NCBI RefSeq assembly: GCF_000143535.2
Contig: NC_037310.1
Location: 868,001 to 932,000, forward strand
Source: Botrytis cinerea B05.10
Taxonomy: Eukaryota; Ascomycota; Leotiomycetes; Helotiales; Sclerotiniaceae
Direction of reading: 5' to 3'
DNA length: 64,000 bases
In this document: in pieces, positions 25,411 through 36,956 of the stretch
Layout: each line of letters starts with the position of its first letter
How positions within the stretch are numbered: position 1 is the stretch's first letter
Translations under genes and position numbers: made by a program
The notes under the pieces: generated by a model
Seen by the model: the letters and a program-made list of their open reading frames with translations, nothing else
The model's database searches: none
What the model was told of the DNA's origin: nothing

Positions 25411-27151
25411 TCAACTGACTGCTTTGATGTAAGATTGATATTTTTCCTCCTCGGTGAGAATTTTTTTCAATGGCAGCTTTGCTACTGGTGGGGGTGCATT
25501 TGTAGTTTGCCAGAGTGGTAAATTAGGGTTGTTGGCGTCCGATTCTGGCTGATCTGAAGAATTTGTAGGTGTACCTTCTTTTTCGGGTTCAGTATCCTTA
25601 GGCAGACGCATGGCCAATAAAACATATTCGGCTCTTGTCGTGTTATCCATGATATCCTCCATATATCTACGGACCTCATCTGGGGAAGCAACAACCTTTT
25701 GTAATGAGTCGAGTTGTTTGCCTTGGTGGGTATAGAGACGAATGGTGACTGGCTGGTAATAATCGAGCTCCGGGTCATACGAGGGGGAATCGCTGCTACT
25801 GCCTTTACGGACAATAAGAAATGAGGCTATGACTTGGCCACCGGGAAGATAGTCGAGAATACTGTATTTCGGGAAAAGGTAGCGATCACCGTTACCCCCA
25901 TTGAACTCAAATACAACACCAGAAATATCTGGCTTAGGTGGAGCTACTGGACCTTTGGATCGAAGGGCCTGAGGCTGCTGAGGTGGTGCGCAAATAGGAG
26001 CGGGTGCCGGGGGTGGAGCAGGTTTGGCGACCGGTGCATTTGGTGGTCCACTAAGTTGAGTTGTAGGTGGTGGTGGTTGCGAGTTGGCGTTGATGGGTAA
26101 TTGGGCGGCAGATTGAGCAGCAGATTTTTGGCGTGCTTTTGATATCGCATTCAACTCATCAATATGATTCTGAAACTGTCTCAGTTCAGAAGATGTCGCT
26201 TCACCATTTGCTACGATCCTCATTAAGCCCTTCAACTGCTGATCGGTCGCAGCTCTCTCTGCTAACATTTGAATAACAGGATCTGTACTCTTGTTTGGCT
26301 GGGCTGGCTGGACTGGCTGGACTGGCTGCGCTGTGCTAAGTGGTTGAGGTAAATTGGCATTCGGGTTGTTTGGACCCTGTGTAGGAGTTTGTCCACTCAT
26401 TGGAGCGCTACTCATCGGCGGTGCTTGGGCAGGAAGAGGAGGAGGAGGAGGAGGAGGATTGAGAACCATTGGGGCGGTCGGTGCAGGATGGTTTGGAGCC
26501 ATGGTGTGTACCGTTGGCTGTGTTGTCTGGACTGGTTTCTGGTGTGCCGGACTAGGTGCTTGTGTGGGAGCAAGTGGTGGCATAACTCCATTTGGAGGAC
26601 CATATTGAATAATTGGGCGATACATTTGTTGTTGTTGAGTAGGTTGAAAGGCAGACTTTGGTTCCTTAATAGCATACATAGTAGCATCGAATACATGAGG
26701 TTCGATGGTGATTTGGCATGTTCCAAGCTTCGTCATTGTATCCTTTCCTGGATTGTTCACAGGTTCTGCAGGGACACCCTTCTTCTTCGTCGGTTTCGTC
26801 CAATACTTTTCAAATATACCTTCGCTGACCCATTTCTGTCGTGATCTTTGTAGTGATTCCGCAAGAACTCCGCTGTAAAAATGTTGGTACCAGCTTCAGT
26901 AAACTGGGCATCAAGTAGAAAACTTACCTTTCGGAAATTGTTTGGAAATCTTTGGAAGAAAGATTGTCGGATTGAGGCTCATCGACAGTAGGCAAAGGCA
27001 TGCCGGCAACAATGCTCTTTGGAAGAGTTTCTTCAATGGGTGGTTGTGGAGTTGCTGAAATTGATCGATCTGGAGGTGTAGCAGTTCGTTTTTTGTTTGC
27101 AGGCTCTCCTCCACGAGAAGACCTCGCAGGTAACTTTCTCTTTCTTTCCAT
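25411..27151 (-). CDS. swc3: SWR1 chromatin-remodelling complex subunit Swc3
   Basis: Two exons on the minus strand (26928..27151, 25411..26872) encode 561 residues. The N-terminus is basic (MERKRKLPARSSRGG), compatible with nuclear import. The conserved Swc3 block begins at the splice junction with SGVLAESLQRSRQKW, then EGIFEKYWTKPTKKKG and TMTKLGTCQITIEPHVFD. A long Pro/Gln-rich middle (about 150-310) with PPPPPPP and VQPVQPAQP runs is followed by a conserved C-terminal part (FEFNGGNGDRYLFPKYSIL, then MEDIMDNTTRAEYVLLAMRL). SWR1 exchanges H2A for H2A.Z; Swc3 is a peripheral subunit in yeast. The identification is by motif memory. The unit length and the clean intron (GTAAGT..ACAG) support the model. 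Confidence 0.85.
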
Positions 27152-27972
27152 GATTTTTTGCTTATCCTAAGGAAATTCTGGAGCGTTCAGCTTTTTCTGG
27201 CAATGTCCGATTTGTTTGGATACGCGTCTTGCAAATTTTGGGGGTGAAAGAAGGAATTAAATAATGTTGAGTCGAGGTTGTAAGTAAAGTCGTGAAGTGT
27301 GAAGTGAAATAAAGCGAGAGTGATGAGTTTGGAGTGAGTGTGGTTCGTTCATATGATAAGCAGCGCCCTGGATTGATACTGGAACATCTTTCTCTCTTAG
27401 TCAAACAACCGAGTGATCCTCCATCCGATCCAACCTACACTTTGCAGCCAGGACAACTTCAGTGAGGTTGCGACGACTTTGATAATTGCGATTACTTAGA
27501 GAATCACGGTTGCAAGTTAACAAAGGGAAGGGAAAGCCATAGAGAAGGAGAATCGAAGTTTTACAGGAAGATCTCGTGAGTCCTCTATCTATCGATGCTA
27601 TCATATCATCCCTCTCATACGTACTCCGGACACCCACACAAACATATGGACCTGGGTATCTGTAGTGCGAGGCTGCATGATTCATAGATGCCGGTGTCTA
27701 ATGGTCAATTCCTTGTTTTTCGTCGGATTTATAGTTCACTCAATAGGTTTCTATTCGTAATCTTATTCTATCACTGACATATCCGCGCGCGGCTGAGGGG
27801 AGGGGCAACATCTCTATCTCTCATGGCTAAGCCACCGGGTTGATGTATACTCAGTATTCTCTCCTAGAATCCTGGCGACAAATGATTTGATTACTTCCCG
27901 TCATGCAACCAGTCTGACCTTCTTTCCTCTTTTCCTTAGCTTTTCCTGTCTTGAGCCTTTGTCGTTCACAGC
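27152..27972. other. divergent promoter region
   Basis: This 0.8-kb spacer separates swc3 (-) from the ABHD12-like gene (+). No coding signal is present, and both promoters must lie here. Confidence 0.55.
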
Positions 27973-29476
27973 ATGGCCCCCCTAGCGCCTATCTTCAAGA
28001 AAGCATACCTTTCTCTTTTTCTTGGGCTTTCGTTTTACGCTTTAGCATTGCTTGCCTTGACAAATCCATGGCTACAGAGACAGTAAGTCGCGCATTCCAA
28101 CTCAACAATGCATATGTCCTTCTGCTCATCCTTCAAGTGTTATGTACGTGCACAAGTTACATCTGCCACAGGCCTGGGCAACAGACATAGATAAGCCAGA
28201 AAAGTTCGGCTTCGCTAGTCAGTAGTATTAGCCACATACATATCCTCCATTGCTGAATCCTAGCATAGAGAATCAGGTATCGCCATTCAATTTCACTACT
28301 GTGGATGGAGAGACTATCTATGCTTGGCATGTAATGCCTCTGGGCCTTTATGCTAAGCATGAATCCGAGATATTGAAGCAACCTTCGGGGTTCGTAGATG
28401 ATATAAGCCATACGAAGGGGTTCGAACTGTTGAGAGATGATCCAAATGCTCGACTTATTATCAATTGTAAGTCTTGTCCAGGTGATCTATCTTCTTTGCG
28501 CTAACCATGAAAGTTCACGGGGTATGAATGGGGGTTTTTTCTGATATTTGAGCCTATCAACTGATTGTAAGACAGACATTTGGAAACGTGGCCCAGGGAG
28601 AACGAACAGCTTCATATCGGGCGATGCCTGACGGAAGTACCTCAGATATTCATATTTTAGCCATTGATTATCGTGGATTTGGCCGCTCAACTGGTTCTCC
28701 TACCGAGGAAGGACTCATCTTAGATGGGATTTCGGCAGTCGACTGGGCTATGAACATCGCAAAAATTCCATCGTCTCGAATTGTGATTCTAGGGCAGAGT
28801 TTGGGAACAGCAGTTGCTTGTGGCGTTATAGATCATTTTGCCACGCAAAGAATCGAATTCGCAGGTGTTGTACTTGTCGCCGGATTTACGGATGTTTCAA
28901 ACTTACTGACCAGCTACTCCATCGCCGGCTGGATACCAGTGCTGTCACCGTTGCGGCCATACCCTGCGCTGCAAAAACTCTTCATCAGCTATGTGAACGA
29001 CAAGTGGCCCTCCACCTCACGCCTCACGAATTTTGTGAAAATTAGCAAGCGGGTGCGATTATTTATTATTCATGCTTTAGATGATTACGAGATTCCGTGG
29101 TATCACTCACAAGGGCTGTTTGCAGCGGCGGCAAATGGTACCATGGAAAGTGGGATAGACATGGACTTGTTGGAGAAGATGAAAGCGCGGAATACCGTTG
29201 ATATGGGTGATGGTGCTTTCATTTCGACTTGGAAGACTGGGAATGATAAAATCATTCGACAAGAAATAGTTGCACATGGAGGTAACTAATTATAGACCAT
29301 CAACGAAGTAAGTTTGCGTTCTTGCTAACCAGATTCTAGCTCATAGTACGGTCCTCACCTACGCGCCTCTATCCCTAGCAGTTGTAAGTTCAATTAGTCC
29401 TTTTCCCTTTAGCGCCCCGCAGCATTTTAATATTCGTAATATTCCTCTTCACTTTCTGAACAGATCTGATACATGA
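27973..29476 (+). CDS. ABHD12/Bem46-like alpha/beta-hydrolase
   Basis: I build six exons: 27973..28082, 28138..28221, 28264..28466, 28514..28521, 28576..29281 and 29340 to about 29476. The N-terminus is a membrane anchor (KKAYLSLFLGLSFYALALLAL). DIDKPEKFGFASHIENQVSPF and FTTVDGETIYAWHVMPLGLY are typical of the family. The 8-nt fourth exon supplies the HG of the oxyanion loop (FHG followed by TFGNVAQGERT). The nucleophile is in ILGQSLGTAVACG, the Asp in HALDDYEIPW and the His in AHGAHSTVLTY, the last created by intron 5. Mammalian ABHD12 hydrolyses lysophosphatidylserine and related lipids; the substrate here is unknown. The 3' end is uncertain: read-through stops at 29476, while a further GTAAGT..ACAG intron (29384..29463) would end the protein at 29469. 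Intron 2 is only 42 nt. Confidence 0.85.
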
Positions 29477-30151
29477 CATCCTCAAAACCCCCCTTTTGAG
29501 AGCCCGACTTTGCTTGGAAGCTTCATTCACTCTCCTCATTTGATCCATAGCCCTTCTACACATTGAAAGCAGGCCATTACTAACTTCCCAACTTATAGTT
29601 TAAAGCATTTGGTCTCGACAACGGAGGGGCGATACCATGACGAGCAACCCAGTAGTGATAAAGGTACGGCCAATGTACTATTTAGGTGCCGTTGGAGCTC
29701 CATGTATACATAGATTTGCTGTATATATTAGTATAACATAGAAGGTGTCAAGGGGGCAAACAAATGATTTTAATTTCGAAAGATGACGCTACAATAAAGT
29801 GCTTTCAGTCCTCGCTTTGCCCAATAGTTTATTGCTCCCATCTATTGGATATATAGTACAGTGATGGTGTATATAGTCTCTATCTGAGCAATGTCGATGG
29901 ATAGGTAGGTGTGAGCTGAGTAGATATGCGTGCTCTGTGTAAAACCCAAGATTGCTTTACCGCTTCCTCTTTAGTACTGAGTGGGTCATTTGAATTGCCG
30001 ATTTTGGACTCGTCGGGCTTTTGGTCTTAATTCAAATTTTAGCGTCATAACCCCGCCCCGCTCAAACAAGCTTCCCACTTCCAAATTTGAGAACACCTTA
30101 CATTCCTATCCAGTATTACATTCCGATTCTTTTCTATACATTAACCCAAGA
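29477..30151. other. intergenic, no gene seen
   Basis: Spacer and promoter of the N-myristoyltransferase gene. The open frame continues upstream of the chosen ATG to 29981, but those residues have no family likeness. Confidence 0.5.
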
Positions 30152-31943
30152 ATGGCAGATTCTGCCCCCGTCGAGCCTAAGGGCAAAGAAATTGTATCTG
30201 AAAATACGCCTGAAGATACTTCCTCAACCCAAGCACAAGTCGAATCCGAAAATGAAGAAGACAACGACGAAACAGCCACCGGCGCAACTGGCACACCAGC
30301 TACTGGTAAAAAGAAGAAGTCAAAGCGAAAGAAGGTAAAGGCCGCACTAGGAGTGGGATCTTCCTCAGACGGACCAAGCGAAAAGCCCACCAGAGAGGAC
30401 CTTTCGAAAGCTGTCGCGGGTCTTAGTAAATCTCAAATTCAAGATATCCTCGCATTAAATCCTGCACTCGCACAACAACTTGGTGCTGTAGATGGCGAGC
30501 TTTCTTCGAAACAAGCCACAGAAGCTGTGCGAAATCTAAGCTTAGAAGATATCATGACTGGATTGGCATCGAGTGGAAAGAATGTTAAGGAAATGGGCGC
30601 ATACAAATTTTGGCAAACACAACCTGTTCCTAAGTTTGGAGAAAACTCTGAAATTATTGAAGAGGGTCCATTTAAGATTATTGACGTAGAGCAAGTTCCC
30701 AAAGAACCAGGTCCATTGGTATCTGGATTTCATTGGGTGACAATGGACATGACAAGTGACGAGGCTTTGCAAGAAGTTTTTGATTTATTATACGGCCACT
30801 ATGTTGAAGATGATGAAGCTATGTTTCGGTTCAACTACTCAAAGTCATTCCTCAGATGGTAAGACACAGATGTAACTTTTGGAACGATTTTTACTGACAA
30901 TTCAGGGCACTTATGTCACCCGGTTGGAGCAAGGAATGGCACGTTGGTGTTCGAGCTACCGTATCAGGAAAGTTGGTAGCCTTTATATCAGCCATTCCAG
31001 TCGCACTTCGGGTACGAAATAAGACCCTCAAAGCCTCCGAGGTCAACTTCCTTTGTATCCATAAGAAGCTTCGCTCGAAGAGATTGGCGCCCGTTCTCAT
31101 CAAAGAGATCACACGTAGATGTAACCTAGAAGGAACATGGCAAGCAATATACACTGCTGGTGTGGTCTTGCCTAAACCAGTCAGTACATGCAGATATTAC
31201 CATCGATCTTTGGACTGGAAGAAGTTACACGAGGTCAAATTCAGTCCACTGCCACCAGGAAGTACGCCAGATCGACAAGTTCGTAAATTTGCTCTACCAT
31301 CCAACACATCCACTAAAGGATTGAGACCTATGGAAGCCAAAGACATTGACGATGTCTTGGAACTGTGCAAAAACTACCTAGCAAAATTCGACATGGCGCC
31401 AGTTTTCACTAGGGAGGAGATAGAACATTGGCTTTTCAACAAGATTGAGAATCCTGCTGAACAAGTCATCTGGTGTTATGTCGTTGAGGTAATTTTCTAT
31501 CATTTAGTTCCCATTGCACTGCAGACTAACATATTCTTTAGGATCCCGCGACGAAGAAGCTCACTGATTTCTTTTCTTTCTATTGTCTCGAATCATCCGT
31601 CATTGGCAACCCTAAGCACACTAACGTTCGCGCCGCTTACATGTTCTATTATGCCTCGGCCCTTGCTCTTGATTCAGCAGCCTCTAGAGCCGATCTCGGC
31701 AAACGTCTTAATGAGCTCGTTCATGACGCTCTTATCATTGCCAAGAAATTCAAATTCGATGTCTTTAACGCGTTGACGCTTATGGATAATACTTTGTTCT
31801 TGGACCAGCAGAAATTCGGAGCTGGAGATGGTCAGTTACATTATTACTTGTACAACTATAAGGCGAACAATATCGCAGGTGGCGTGGACAAGATGAATAG
31901 AATTCATGATGCGGGCAGTGGAGTGGGTGTCGTTATGTTGTAA
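30152..31943 (+). CDS. nmt1: glycylpeptide N-tetradecanoyltransferase (N-myristoyltransferase)
   Basis: Three exons (30152..30858, 30906..31488, 31542..31943) encode 563 residues. The enzyme transfers myristate from myristoyl-CoA to N-terminal glycines of cytosolic proteins. An acidic N-terminus is followed by a Lys-rich ribosome-association-like segment ([12 protein letters not shown]). The first NMT domain follows: [13 protein letters not shown], then [16 protein letters not shown] across intron 1, and [27 protein letters not shown]. The second domain includes [23 protein letters not shown] and [12 protein letters not shown]. It ends in GVGVVML, placing the C-terminal carboxylate that serves as catalytic base. 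The start at 30152 is chosen because upstream in-frame residues look non-coding. All family landmarks are intact. Confidence 0.95.
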
Positions 31944-33965
31944 TTCAGCTAGAGATGAGTCGGAAGGGTTGAAAAGAAAATTCGGCCGAGAGAAGATATG
32001 GCATGCCTTGGTAGACAACTCGATATGGTCAAAGACAACCCCTTTTGATCGACCTTTTTAGAAAAGCTTGAAGCTTTCATCATCGATTTCGATTAGAAGA
32101 GATAGACGACTGAAATGCATACACTCCGTTAAATAGGTAGACTGTCCTGCTGACAGTAAATATAATAATATACAACGAGTCCTAAATACGCCCATCCTCG
32201 CTATAGTATTTACTAATCCTGAGTTCCTAAGACATACGTCTCATGGTTTCATCATTTTGAGGGAAATTATCTTTATTTCTCATCTAAAGTCGAATAGAAT
32301 GTGTGTAAACAACTCAATCTCTAACTACCAAAGACAACCTTCGCTGATTTGATTTACGGTACTCCCAAATAGGGATTACGCCCTAAGGTCCATTTCTCAC
32401 ACTCTTCGGCTATTCTTAAAGGTGGTTGAGATCTTAAAATCTTCTGACTGTATATCATCCTGTATTTCTTTCCTGAACCGATTTCATTTTCATAATTTTC
32501 ATTTCAAAATCTTTTTCTATTTGACACATTTATCATTAGCTTTATTTTTATTAGTGAGATTGATTTTATATATTTCTTGTCATTTTCCCCACACCTTCAA
32601 ATCGACAACTACTTTTGCCCTTCGTTGTTAGAATATAGGGTAGGATAAATCCATACTTCTTTTGGAAGAAACTTCAATTGCGAAGTGCGATTCGAAGTAA
32701 GATATCGTCTTAAAGATACTCATGTCGACAAGTCAGTCGTTGAGCATGTAATGTTAAACTTCATTGATTTCAGCTCTGCTCTGATCAGAGCCACATGTTG
32801 GGAATTAGCGGTCGTGTCTCGAATCATGTAATGTATGGCTTAACGGGTAAATTTTATGAATGATATGGGACAAAACAGGATGAAGGTAGGTAGTTGCGAT
32901 GATATACAGATGCGGATTCGGGGTGAGCTGAAGCTAGGAACTAGTTATCAATACTGATACTTAATACATATGCAGCACATCCGAACATGTGATACGCCTC
33001 TTGATTGGAATTATCAAACTGAACTAACTTCATTATCAAGCGATTTAATTTGGATCCAAGAACTTGGTAGCAAATCAAAATGACAATGCTAAACAGTGGG
33101 CTCTAACAATGAACCGGGCCTTTGATGGATTGATCCGGTGTCTGGTGTACCGGAGGTGCAGTAAATGATCTTAGTATGCCTTGGTGAAGATAGTCTCACA
33201 ACTGCTGAATTGTTTACTTGGGTTCATCAGCAATTATTCATGGCAATAACATAAGTTATAAATGAGTCTAAGAATCCTTTTCGTGATTTTAAGCTCAAAC
33301 GACATGGATGGTAGTGAGTTCCTATCCCCGTCTTATGCATCCTCAAACGTACTGCTTGATTTTGATAGTTTGCTATATTTACTCCTGGTAGCGTTGAGCC
33401 GGCAATCATTATCTGCATGCTCAAACTACAGCCAAGCTTAAAATTTTAACACCCGAGTATCTCCACGCGCGCGAGAAAATCTCCTAATTCCCGTCTTCGA
33501 GAGATCCTTTGCACGACACAGCGATCGTAAGACTTACTCCTTGCTCACTGTCGCTATAAGTATAGCACAGATCGTAGATTGCGAGATAGAGACGTGCGAG
33601 CTACGGAGAGTAGCCAAATCATCGCATCACGGACGAATAGCGTGGATTCCGCATTTTGGATTGTCTATCCTGGTGTCCCGCGTTTACTGGCTCTGCGGTT
33701 CTCGGAATTGTTGGAAAGAGGTTGGACTGAATGGCATACAAAAAGGTTTAGATATGGTTGCTGAATACTTTGCTCAAGTCCACAAACGAATCACTATTTT
33801 GGGAAAAGTAGATGAATCCCGCGGACGTGGTTTGATCAAAATGTATGTACAATTATCCACGATGGGCTTGTTACCATCAAATAAATACAGGAATCATACC
33901 CCTCCTAACCCTCACCCTTTTCCTCTACATATCCCCCATTCTCACAAGGACATGGTCCTTACACC
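31944..33965. other. intergenic, no gene recognised
   Basis: A 2-kb gap lies between nmt1 (+) and a minus-strand secreted protein gene. It is A+T-rich around 32420-32560. A 142-codon frame at 33541-33969 runs antisense into the 3' end of the next gene and has no recognisable domain. Confidence 0.5.
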
Positions 33966-34649
33966 TTAAGACATAGAAGGAACATTGATCTCGGCAATTT
34001 TCCAGATCAAACCTCCCTGCTCGCTCGTAAGACCAGTGTATGTAGTTCCTTGACTAACTCCCAAAGTCGATCCGAAGTTTGGGTCCGCAGATGCAAGCGT
34101 GATAGTCGTGTTGAGATATTGTTGCTTGGCAACTGTCGCCGTGCAACCATCATTGCATTCTGTGCCGGTTCCCCATCCAGTCATAAGTCCCGAGGGATAG
34201 GAGAAATAACTTAGCGCTGCGCCGGTTTCTCCGTTCGTAACAGTTTGTGTCCAGTTACCAGAGGTGGCATTGTATCCATAATCGATCAAGACTTGATCGG
34301 TTCCAGAAACTGGAGATCCTGCGCCGTCTAGTTGTCCGAACCAGCCGAACAGAGAAGCGCGGACACACCATTGGCCCGTAGTGGCACCACACCAGTCGTT
34401 GGAAGGCCAAGATTCGAGAGTGGTTTGAATGAGATCGCCAGTACCGTTGGACATACCTGGCCAGAGGAAAAGCTCGCCAGTTTGTGTGGAAGGTGCGGTT
34501 CCTGGAACGAGAGTAGTGGTGGAATGGAGAATGTGAGAGGTAGTAGGACCAAGAGAAAGCGCACCGCCCCAGTTGTCGCGGCGGAGTAAAGCTGGTGCGG
34601 CTTGAACAGCTGCCGCAAGAGCGGTGGTGAGGATGGTTGAGGTGTACAT
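33966..34649 (-). CDS. secreted glycoprotein of unknown function
   Basis: A single exon encodes 227 residues. The N-terminus is a clear signal peptide (MYTSTILTTALAAAVQAAPA) followed by LLRRDNWGG, a possible Kex2-type processing site. The mature part is rich in Gly, Thr, Ser and Trp. It contains TGELFLWPGMSNGTGD, WCGATTGQWCVRASLFGWFGQ and ECNDGCTATV, so two Cys pairs could form disulfides, and it has at least four N-glycosylation sequons (NGT, NAT, NWT, NTT). I believe similar secreted proteins are common in ascomycetes, but I cannot name a characterised family. The composition suggests an extracellular beta-sandwich (lectin- or glycosidase-like) fold, which is inference. A TATA-like box lies upstream (34776-34783). 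Confidence 0.8.
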   Translation of the reverse strand: MYTSTILTTALAAAVQAAPALLRRDNWGGALSLGPTTSHILHSTTTLVPGTAPSTQTGELFLWPGMSNGTGDLIQTTLESWPSNDWCGATTGQWCVRASLFGWFGQLDGAGSPVSGTDQVLIDYGYNATSGNWTQTVTNGETGAALSYFSYPSGLMTGWGTGTECNDGCTATVAKQQYLNTTITLASADPNFGSTLGVSQGTTYTGLTSEQGGLIWKIAEINVPSMS

Positions 34650-34775
34650 GTTTGATGAAAAACGAATGAGTGACTATTTAAATGAGTGGAAAGGCTTTGC
34701 TGGTAGTTGAAGGCACGAAATAAAAGACTGTGGTGATTCTAGAATGAAGAGTTGGGAGAGTAGTGAAGTTGGCGA

Positions 34776-34783
34776 TGCTTATA
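34776..34783 (-). promoter_or_regulatory. TATA-like box of the secreted protein gene
   Basis: On the minus strand TATATAAG lies about 130 bases upstream of the start codon at 34649. The call rests on motif and position only. Confidence 0.35.
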
Positions 34784-36956
34784 TACCGGCAACTTCTAAA
34801 TGCAAATATCGTATTTACACTTCAAGAGATTGTCAAACATAGACACCTTTGTGCCACTAGAAGCCCTGGATACATTGTTCTTGTCTATTTTGGACCCACA
34901 AGACCCCACGTTTCTGTTTCATGTACCGGCGAACAATCGTTTAGCGAGTATTCAATTTATGATGGTATGATTCTTAATAAGGTCGCGGATCAACCCCCTT
35001 TTAGAAAACAAGGCTTGTTACCCTCAACTACTATCTTCCTAGCCAATATACTTCTTCATATGAACATATTGGCAAAGGAAATACAGTTTGGTGAACTTGA
35101 GTCGACTTCCTGCAGGCTAAGGGGCCCCTGGCTCATTGAAATACAAGCAGCCAAAGTGCCGAGTATTCCCCCACTTTATCTAGCACTAGTGTGTTTGGCA
35201 TTGAAAAGTTCAATTTCCCTATTGTCCGAATTACTCAATAATGTTTCTCATAAAAGGTTTGCCGATGATTCAAAACTTGGGAATACTTCCAGAACAACAG
35301 CTGATAATAATATTACATCATGGCCAATTCCTCACTTAGGCGGCAACTTCCTATTCAACCTACCAATTTTGCAATGTGCCTCGGTGGTTATTGAATTTTC
35401 CGTGCTGGGGTAAATACTAGAACAAAGCTGTAAAAAAGGGGGCTGTCTGTCATTGTAGACCTATCATTTAACCAATAAATCATGCATTTAAGCAATAAGT
35501 TATGCTTGAATGAATACATCCGGTACTCCCAAGCAAAGACGTCACAGAATTTATCTGTCTACCTCATCATGTTGATTGGACTTCATCAAGGGACAAAACT
35601 CCCTACCTATGATATACCAACGAATAACTTGTTCTTTCAAGGATAGGGTGGAAGGAAAACCCCAACAATGTCGTGTAACTTTCCATCCGAAAACACGCTG
35701 GGATTTGCGGAAAGAAGATACCACCAATAGTTGAATGCACAATCGATTGGCCTATTGTACACATCAATTATCCGCGATGGATGTAATTGATACCGACGAA
35801 AAAGATGATTCTGCATATAGGTCTGGCTGCAAAGCTCATACTAAAGAATGAAACAACTGGGAGATGAAGGGACAATAGGTAGGCAGAAACTCCCTGACAT
35901 GGGAATGAACACAAAAATGCGGAGAAGGGAAAAAACAGCTATTTATATCAGATATGCCTACAGTTACTGCCTTCTTTTATTGTGATGGAATCAGGTCAAA
36001 TGTTTGTATAGTAGTCCACTGAACGCACCGATGCTACACCCAGTATATCAGCCTTCGTAGAGAACAAGATCTGCGTAGTGCGTATGATCAAAGTAAACAT
36101 CAACATCTTGATATCCGAGGGCGCCCAACATTAATGACAACATCACAAGGTTTGTTGTTCGTTTGAGGAAATCGATAACGAGCTTGCAGCACTTGCGGAT
36201 TCGCAGATTATTCGCTCGACATTCTTCGAGGTCTAAGTGATGATCGGATTGTCAGAGCAAACTTCGTTTCACTTTGAAGAAAGGAGTACGAGGTACATAT
36301 AACGAGTTGACGAGCTCTGTTCTCTCATTAGTTAAAAAAAGCAAGCTTTCCCATTGTACCGGTATGGTCCTCATGTGAGTTGACTTTTCGTGTCGCACGG
36401 TCTTTGGAAGTTGGAAGTTGGAAGTTGGAAGTTATTGATTGCTTGGTCTGCAGCGAAGGTACATTCTAGCCAGATGAACAAATGAGTAAGTACCTACCTA
36501 CTCTTTAACAAACTAGCATGTATGTTTAAAAGGAGATGGCAGCGATATGAGTTTGGTAAGATAAGATGCCTTTTCTAGCTCTAGCTCCAATCTGCCGTGC
36601 TTGAATATCACGGGAAGACCCACAATTAGAGATCTTTAGTGCGTCACGCCATAACCTCCGCATATTCATACACATCATGATAAGGAAGATCACATACATA
36701 GAAATAACAAAGATTGGCTATGATTGTTGGGATAAATGAACCTTAAGCCTCGGTCTCAATGGCGATTGGCAACAAACGAGCTTTAAAGATTGCGTGACAG
36801 TATATCCATTATTCCGAATTCACGAGGAACTAGAACGAAATTAGAAGATGATTCAAGTGAGACTGAAAATCGTCGATATCCTCAACTTGGTCGAACTTTG
36901 AGCGATTAAATTGAGCAGGAAACAATTCAACGAACTTCCATTCTTCGAGAAAGAAG
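34784..36956. other. intergenic, no gene supported
   Basis: This 2.2-kb stretch contains a single 216-codon open frame (34763-35413) without recognisable motif, and otherwise only short frames. A GGAAGTT heptamer is repeated about four times near 36408-36434. The right end is the promoter of the medium-chain reductase gene. Confidence 0.5.

Noticed and set aside
26354..26844. Gly- and Trp-rich plus-strand frames (84 and 151 codons)
   Set aside because: Shadows of the Pro-rich segment of swc3 on the other strand.
33541..33969. 142-codon plus-strand frame
   Set aside because: No recognised domain, and it runs into the 3' end of the opposite-strand secreted protein gene.
34763..35413. 216-codon plus-strand open frame
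   Set aside because: No motif, hydrophobic patches without order and no homology that I recognise. It overlaps the promoter of the neighbouring secreted protein gene. Could be tested by RNA-seq.
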